DNA of 32,111 nt from Desulfobacterales bacterium HSG16. GTDB taxonomy: Bacteria > Desulfobacterota > Desulfobacteria > Desulfobacterales > HSG16. The translations under genes were made by a program, and so were the position numbers. The stretch lies in contig JAUCGE010000030.1 of NCBI GenBank assembly GCA_030377965.1, positions 1-32,111 on the forward strand, given 5' to 3'. The notes under the pieces are model-generated. The model searched no databases and was not told the origin of the DNA. It worked only from the letters and a program-made list of their open reading frames with translations. Positions 27,625-32,111 of the stretch are shown one piece after another. Each line of letters begins with the position of its first letter. Positions within the stretch are counted from its first letter, which is position 1.

Positions 27625-30600
27625 CAGTTCATCCTTTCAAACAGGCCGTCAAGACGGGCTATAATCTGGTCGTCTTCATATTGCATGAGTTGAATCGCTT
27701 TTGCCGGACATTCACCCGCACATATGCCGCAACCATGACATTTGGCAGGGTCAATTTCAGAGTATCCGTCAGCGTTAATAAACGGCACATTATAAGGACA
27801 GGCGCGAACGCATATCAGGCATGATGCACATTTTTTCCCGTCGACTCTTGCCACAGCGGCTCCGAGATTGATTTCATCCCGTGCAAGAAGAGTACGCGCC
27901 CGGCCTGCCGCAGCTTTTGCCTGGGCAATGCTTTCGCGAATGTTTTTAGGAGCATGTGCGGTTCCGGCTACAAAAAATCCGGGTACAGGCAAATCTACTG
28001 GCCGAAGTTTGATATGATCTTCCAGAAAATACCCGTCGTCGGTTCTCGGCAGTTTAAAAATCATTGCAAGATCTTCGGTTGATTCGTCGTCTGCAATAAA
28101 TCCTGTACTCAAACAAAGACAATCAGCACTCAGGATTACATCGCGTCCGAGAACCGGATCACAAAATTTTATATTTACGCCTTCTCCGTCTTCTTCCACA
28201 ACCGGTTTTGCACTATCTTCATAGCGAATGAAAACAACACCACGATTTCTTGCTTCCTGGTAATAATCTTCCTGGAATCCATAAGTACGGATATCCCGGT
28301 AAAGTACGAAAATCCGAAGTTCCGGGTTGATATCAAGAAGACTGAGCGCATTTTTCACAGCCGCCTGGCAGCAGACCCTTGAACAATTCGGATTATCCGC
28401 TGTCCGGGAACCCACGCACTGGATCATTGCGACCGTGTCCCATTTCTTTATGGAATCCGGATCGTCATTGATTTTTGTATCGATTTCCAGCTGGGTCGTG
28501 ACTGCTGGATGCTTTCCAAGCAGATATTCATCCGGACGGTTGTGCAAAGCGCCTGTGGCAAGAATTGTGATTCCGTGAGAAATCTGGCGATAATACATCT
28601 GCGGCCCGGTCTGAACCCCAGTAGTAAACATTCCGGGCATGCCTTCATGATCGACTATGATACATGGAGCCATTACCTGAATCCTGCTGTGATTTTTCAC
28701 ACGATCAATCAGGCCTGTGATAAAAGTGCTTACATCCTCGCCTTCTATGGTCTTTTTGATTCCAGCAGCAAGCCCGCCTAACTGTCCAGACCGTTCAGCG
28801 ACAAAAATCCGAAATCCCTGGTCAGCAAGGGTAAGAGCTGCTGTCATTCCGGCCACGCCTCCGCCAACAACCAGGACATCCCGGTTCATAGGCAGGGTAT
28901 ATTCCACCAATGGGTGGGAATATTTGACACGGGATACAGACATTCTTATCAATTCACGGGCTTTTTCCATAGCTTTCTCAGGCTGATCCATATGAACCCA
29001 TGTGTTCTGATCTCTGATATTTGCCATCTCGACCAGATATTTATTCAGACCGGCCTTACGTATAGTATCCTGAAACTTGGTTTCATGAGTTCTAGGAGAA
29101 CATCCGCCAATTACGATCCTGTTTAAATTTTCGGATTTGATTGCAGATTGAATTTTTTGCATGGACTCACTACTGCAACCATGTCCGATCATTTCAGAAA
29201 ATGCCACATTGTCAAGAGTCTTTGAATAATCAGCAAGAGCATCTGCATCCAGGATACCGCCGATATTGAACCCGCAGTCGCAGATAAATACCCCGATTTT
29301 CGCTTCTTTGCCTTCTACATTGATCTCCGGGGGAAATTCATCTTCAACTGCAAATTCCCAGGTTCCGTTTTCATCTTCAAGATCAGTGTCTGCCACAGAA
29401 TCAGCATCTGACAAAGGGCCTGCAAACTGCATTGCACAACTTGCAGCAGCACTTCCCTGAACCATTGTTTCCGGGATGTCTTTGGGGCTTTCGAACATTC
29501 CGCATACAAAAATTCCGGGGCGAGATGTAGCGATTGAATCCAGATTCGCTGTTGCAGCATAACCGTGTAAATTCAGATCTATGTCAAGAATTTCTGCAAG
29601 GCTGCGAAGATCTTTCCCGATTCTAAATCCTGTGGACAATACCACCATATCGAAGTTTTCTTCTTCGTTGGCGGTTCCGTCTTCAGGACAATATTTTATC
29701 ACCAGAGCGCCTGTGGATTCATCAGGTATAACACTGTGGGGCCTGGATCGGACAAAACGAACACCGTATTCATCTTTTGCCCTCTGAAAATATCCTTCGT
29801 AATCCTTTCCGAATGCCCGAATATCCATATAAAAAATGATGGTCTCAATATCGTCTCCGAAACGTTCCCTGGTTACGATAGCTTCTTTCATCGCAAACAT
29901 GCAGCATACGTTGGAACAATAAGAAACAGCTTTTTTCTGAATTCCCCTTGATCCCACACATTGAATCCAGGCGATACGTTTAGGCTGTTTTTTATCCGAT
30001 GGCCGAACCAGAACTCCATTGGTAGGCCCGGAAGCGGAAAGGATTCGTTCATACTCAAGGCTTGTCACGACATCAGGATATGCGCCCTGGCCGAAATTAT
30101 CAAGATGAGCCGGGTCAAATATTTCGGCTCCAGCAGCCACAATTACAGCACCAACACGAATTTTTTGCTCCCGTACAGCATCATCTAAAAGGACAGCTCC
30201 GTCCTTACACACAGATGCAACAGCTTCCATATCCTGACATTTGTCAGGATCTATGGAAAATGCATTCGGGGTGGCCTGGGGATAGCGCATACATGTAGGC
30301 GCACGGTGGTCAAGACCTGGAGTGAAATTGACACATTCAGGAAATTTTGCATGGCATTGACCACAAGCCGTGCATTTATCTGTATCAATATATCTGGGTT
30401 TAGTTACAAGAGTTACCTCAAAGTTCCCGGCCTCCCCCTCGATTTTTGTCAGGCTGGTCATGGTCATCAATTCGATACGATGCTCACGTCCGCTTGCCGA
30501 AAGATTGGGCGACAGGGTGCATAGATCGCAGTTGTTGGTCGGAAATGTCCGATCCAACTGTGTCATCAGGCCACCGATGGAATGAGCTTTGTCAATCAAG

Positions 30601-30707
30601 ACTACATCCCGCCCGGACTCGGCCATATCAAGGGTCGCTCTTATGCCCCCGACTCCGCCTCCGATGACAAGCACCTTATTTGTCTGAAATGATTTTTGGT
30701 TTTCCAT
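27624..30707 (-). CDS. hdrA: Double-module HdrA-like FAD/Fe-S protein
   Basis: A 1027-residue HdrA-family electron-transfer flavoprotein with two HdrA-like halves. Half 1: FAD motif VLVIGGGVGGIRATLDMAES (13-32), TFPTNNCDLCTLSP (cysteines 60, 63), atypical ferredoxin CTACGQCHAKFPEC (112-125) and Cys cluster CVGSRGIQKKAVSYCSNVCC. A middle link has CDCGFNIGGILD and IGGCSPRTHE. Half 2: FAD motif DVLVVGGGVAGMTAALTLAD and CVGSRTADNPNCSRVCC. The C-terminus has two [4Fe-4S] motifs (CASCLICVRACP, 960-971; CHGCGICAGECP, 990-1001). Ordinary HdrA is about 650 residues with one FAD domain. No hdrB or hdrC is present nearby. I use ATG 30705-30707 after GAGGGTG; an ATG 27 nt upstream overlaps the previous gene. 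Flavin-based electron bifurcation or confurcation with MvhD and MetFV is plausible. Confidence 0.93.
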   Translation of the reverse strand: MENQKSFQTNKVLVIGGGVGGIRATLDMAESGRDVVLIDKAHSIGGLMTQLDRTFPTNNCDLCTLSPNLSASGREHRIELMTMTSLTKIEGEAGNFEVTLVTKPRYIDTDKCTACGQCHAKFPECVNFTPGLDHRAPTCMRYPQATPNAFSIDPDKCQDMEAVASVCKDGAVLLDDAVREQKIRVGAVIVAAGAEIFDPAHLDNFGQGAYPDVVTSLEYERILSASGPTNGVLVRPSDKKQPKRIAWIQCVGSRGIQKKAVSYCSNVCCMFAMKEAIVTRERFGDDIETIIFYMDIRAFGKDYEGYFQRAKDEYGVRFVRSRPHSVIPDESTGALVIKYCPEDGTANEEENFDMVVLSTGFRIGKDLRSLAEILDIDLNLHGYAATANLDSIATSRPGIFVCGMFESPKDIPETMVQGSAAASCAMQFAGPLSDADSVADTDLEDENGTWEFAVEDEFPPEINVEGKEAKIGVFICDCGFNIGGILDADALADYSKTLDNVAFSEMIGHGCSSESMQKIQSAIKSENLNRIVIGGCSPRTHETKFQDTIRKAGLNKYLVEMANIRDQNTWVHMDQPEKAMEKARELIRMSVSRVKYSHPLVEYTLPMNRDVLVVGGGVAGMTAALTLADQGFRIFVAERSGQLGGLAAGIKKTIEGEDVSTFITGLIDRVKNHSRIQVMAPCIIVDHEGMPGMFTTGVQTGPQMYYRQISHGITILATGALHNRPDEYLLGKHPAVTTQLEIDTKINDDPDSIKKWDTVAMIQCVGSRTADNPNCSRVCCQAAVKNALSLLDINPELRIFVLYRDIRTYGFQEDYYQEARNRGVVFIRYEDSAKPVVEEDGEGVNIKFCDPVLGRDVILSADCLCLSTGFIADDESTEDLAMIFKLPRTDDGYFLEDHIKLRPVDLPVPGFFVAGTAHAPKNIRESIAQAKAAAGRARTLLARDEINLGAAVARVDGKKCASCLICVRACPYNVPFINADGYSEIDPAKCHGCGICAGECPAKAIQLMQYEDDQIIARLDGLFERMN

Positions 30708-30720
30708 TATCACCCTCTTC

Positions 30721-31593
30721 TTACAGTTGAGCAAAATCCAGGATCGTTGGCAGTCGGTGTTCCCAGCCCAGGGTTACAATCATTACGCCCTGCACCATTT
30801 TCTTAAGGGCTGCCGCTGTTTCTCCTGCAATTTTTAAACATTCGGCTTCCCTGTCAGGTGATTTACGGATTCGTTTGATCAAATCTTCAGAAACACGGGT
30901 TGAAGGCTCAGTCACTGACATGTATCGGGCAATACCCACAGATTTGATCAGAAAAACCGTGGCTATGACCGGAACTCCCAGAGCATTTATTTTTTCCGCT
31001 GCCGAAGCGAAATATTCGAGGTCAAAAACCGGAGGTACAACTATGAATTCAGCCCCAGCTACAACCATCTCTTTTGCCTTTGCAAGCTCTTGGTCTAACT
31101 GTGCATCATCCTTGAAAGAACCAAGGGTACAGCCAGTGGTGAAAGAAGGTACTCCAGAAAGGTCGAAACCTGCCATATCCGTGCCTTCTTCGAGCATCCG
31201 CACTGCCTTTAAAAGCTCGATTTCATCAAGATCGTTCACTTCTTTAGCGTCCCTGTGATCGCAATTGCTCATAGTTTCACTCTTGACAGCGATCAGGTTT
31301 TGAATACCGAGTACATGTGCTGCAAGAACATCACCCTGAAGAGCCATCCGGTTCCTGTCGCGGGTGTAGATATTGATTATTGACTCAATTCCCTGCTGAT
31401 GCATCAAAACTCCGCCTGCCAAAGCGCTCATACGCATGACACCATTGTCCATGTCGGGAATGACTACGGCATCCACGCGACCTTTGATTCTGCGGCCATT
31501 GTTCACAAGCTCTGAAATGTCCACGCCTTTTGGCGTATGCATCTCGGCCAGAACAACAAACTCTTTCGACGATAATCGCTTTTTCAAACTCAT
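30721..31593 (-). CDS. Divergent MetF-family protein
   Basis: A 290-residue MetF-like TIM-barrel protein, first of the hdrA series. It shares with the metF at 25449 the blocks DAVVIPDMDNGVMRMSALAG and IYTRDRNRMALQGDVLAAHV, the barrel order and a C-terminal EHRLPTILDF in place of EWEQIVPEI. The catalytic-type Glu17 (LAEMHTPKG) remains. The RGD/SGD Asp motif is VKSE here, and the folate-site Gln is replaced (FIVVPPVFDLEYF versus FVQTQCIYNLDKF). So it may bind flavin but not act on methylene-THF in the usual way. ATG 31591-31593 follows GAGG; the upstream in-frame TTG overlaps that site. The stop is 13 bp before hdrA, so co-transcription and complex formation are likely. Confidence 0.8.
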   Translation of the reverse strand: MSLKKRLSSKEFVVLAEMHTPKGVDISELVNNGRRIKGRVDAVVIPDMDNGVMRMSALAGGVLMHQQGIESIINIYTRDRNRMALQGDVLAAHVLGIQNLIAVKSETMSNCDHRDAKEVNDLDEIELLKAVRMLEEGTDMAGFDLSGVPSFTTGCTLGSFKDDAQLDQELAKAKEMVVAGAEFIVVPPVFDLEYFASAAEKINALGVPVIATVFLIKSVGIARYMSVTEPSTRVSEDLIKRIRKSPDREAECLKIAGETAAALKKMVQGVMIVTLGWEHRLPTILDFAQL

Positions 31594-31624
31594 ATTCGTT
31601 TTCCTCAAGAATTATTTTTTAGGT

Positions 31625-31680
31625 TCATCATTGCCCATCGCCCAATGCAAAAAACTATTGTTGTCAAACTGACCCCACTT
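31625..31680. repeat. Possible intergenic repeat remnant with GGGGTCAG
   Basis: On the minus strand AAGTGGGGTCAGTTTGACAA runs through the end of the TusA-like gene (its last codons VGSV-stop) into the gap. GTGGGGTCAG-type sequences often belong to ends of REP-like or insertion elements in proteobacteria. The final residues of the TusA-like protein may derive from it. Only one copy is seen here. Confidence 0.3.
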
Positions 31681-31930
31681 TTTTCAGGCGAATCCGGTAA
31701 TACAGCCCCATGTCATTCAAAACCCGCTTTTCAATCAATTCATAAGCGTTTTCCGGTAGTATTTTGAACAAATCGGTTCGGGTATCCGTATCCCTGGCAA
31801 GAATTTCAAGTATTCTTCCCTGCTCCATCTCCCTGAACACGCGCCTTGCCTTCAACAGGGTGATGGGACTTATAACTCCCCTGAGATCAAGCACCACATC
31901 GTTTTTTTCCGATAAATCCGAAACGTTCAT
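31664..31930 (-). CDS. TusA-like protein lacking the catalytic cysteine
   Basis: An about 88-residue protein with the TusA two-layer fold: VVLDLRGVISPITLLKARRV, then GRILEILARDTDTRTDLFKI, then ENAYELIEKRVLNDM and a terminal YYRIRLKK strand. TusA proteins carry persulfide sulfur on the Cys of a CPxP motif; here that motif reads SPIT, with serine in place of Cys. Sulfur transfer by the normal chemistry is therefore excluded. I start at ATG 31928-31930, which gives the family length; an upstream in-frame TTG at 32012-32014 would add 28 unrelated residues. The ribosome site is weak. It lies 70 bp before the MetF-like gene, upstream in the same direction. Confidence 0.65.
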   Translation of the reverse strand: MNVSDLSEKNDVVLDLRGVISPITLLKARRVFREMEQGRILEILARDTDTRTDLFKILPENAYELIEKRVLNDMGLYYRIRLKKVGSV

Positions 31931-32111
31931 TAACCATTGACCATTTAACCTTCCCCAGTACCCTGTATTCAGCCAGCCAGCAATTTTGTATTCTTCTGCC
32001 CGGACGATTAACAACCATCATTCATCGGCTTTAAAAACACAAAGCCGACATCGTTACTGGGAATCAGGTATTTGCAAAGCATGTGCCACGCTTGTGTTCT
32101 GGTTTTATTTT
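31931..32111. other. Upstream flank, no gene seen
   Basis: The last 181 bp contain no credible coding start, hairpin or -24/-12 element; the promoter of the tusA-like/metF-like/hdrA series may lie here or beyond the window. The in-frame extension of the TusA-like gene (Trp/Gly-rich) looks non-coding. Confidence 0.4.

Overview
The window reads as a piece of a chromosome from an anaerobic, sulfate-reducing type Desulfobacterota, most likely Desulfobacterales. This is an inference from gene content, with no rRNA present. The support is an HdrA/MvhD/MetF/MetV cluster of the Wood-Ljungdahl methyl branch, a three-subunit proton-translocating transhydrogenase, an Mrp/NifU/NifX-type Fe-S accessory cassette, and many sensor kinases with sigma-54 control.

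Layout. 1-5000 is accessory DNA. It starts with the 3' end of a protein of about 20 near-identical 32-residue YD-like repeats, whose last repeats are frameshifted. Next come a gutted SNF2-family helicase remnant, a PIN/UPF0175 toxin-antitoxin pair, a truncated TPR gene and an Rpn-like nuclease gene. 5.9-10.2 kb (minus strand) holds a HEAT-like gene followed by pntAA-pntAB-pntB; PntB carries two NADP-binding dIII domains instead of one. 10.3-13.3 kb (minus strand) is a sigma-54 response regulator and its sensor kinase. 13.7-18.5 kb (plus strand) is a cysteine-rich cassette: DUF5320, Mrp-type ATPase, FAD/NAD disulfide-type oxidoreductase, CGGC protein, FmdB zinc ribbon, NifX-like and NifU-like proteins. 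18.6-20.5 kb has canonical metF and a DUF89 phosphatase-like gene. 20.5-25.3 kb (minus strand) is a signalling block: CheY, two ACT-like proteins, a PAS kinase and a REC-PAS-kinase. 25.4-31.9 kb (minus strand) is the tusA-like, metF-like, hdrA, mvhD, metV, metF block.

How it fits together. The two-component system at 10.3-13.3 kb is flanked by two sequence-perfect sigma-54 (-24/-12) promoters pointing outward. One reads into HEAT-pntAA-pntAB-pntB and the other into the Fe-S cassette. Both have a pair of TTGCAA boxes at enhancer distance. I infer one small regulon that ties transhydrogenation to Fe-S/redox handling. The hdrA-mvhD-metV-metF block is expected to couple methylene-THF reduction to HdrA-type flavin electron transfer, and the adjacent signalling block may sense a ligand through its ACT-like proteins.

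The most unusual observations are the duplicated dIII of PntB (both copies lacking the usual Lys-Arg-Ser 2'-phosphate signature), the symmetric sigma-54 regulon, three copies of a short dispersed sequence that looks like a portable promoter, a cysteine-less TusA-like protein, and a MetF paralogue that has lost two folate-site signatures. No tRNA, rRNA, CRISPR array or intact insertion sequence was seen.
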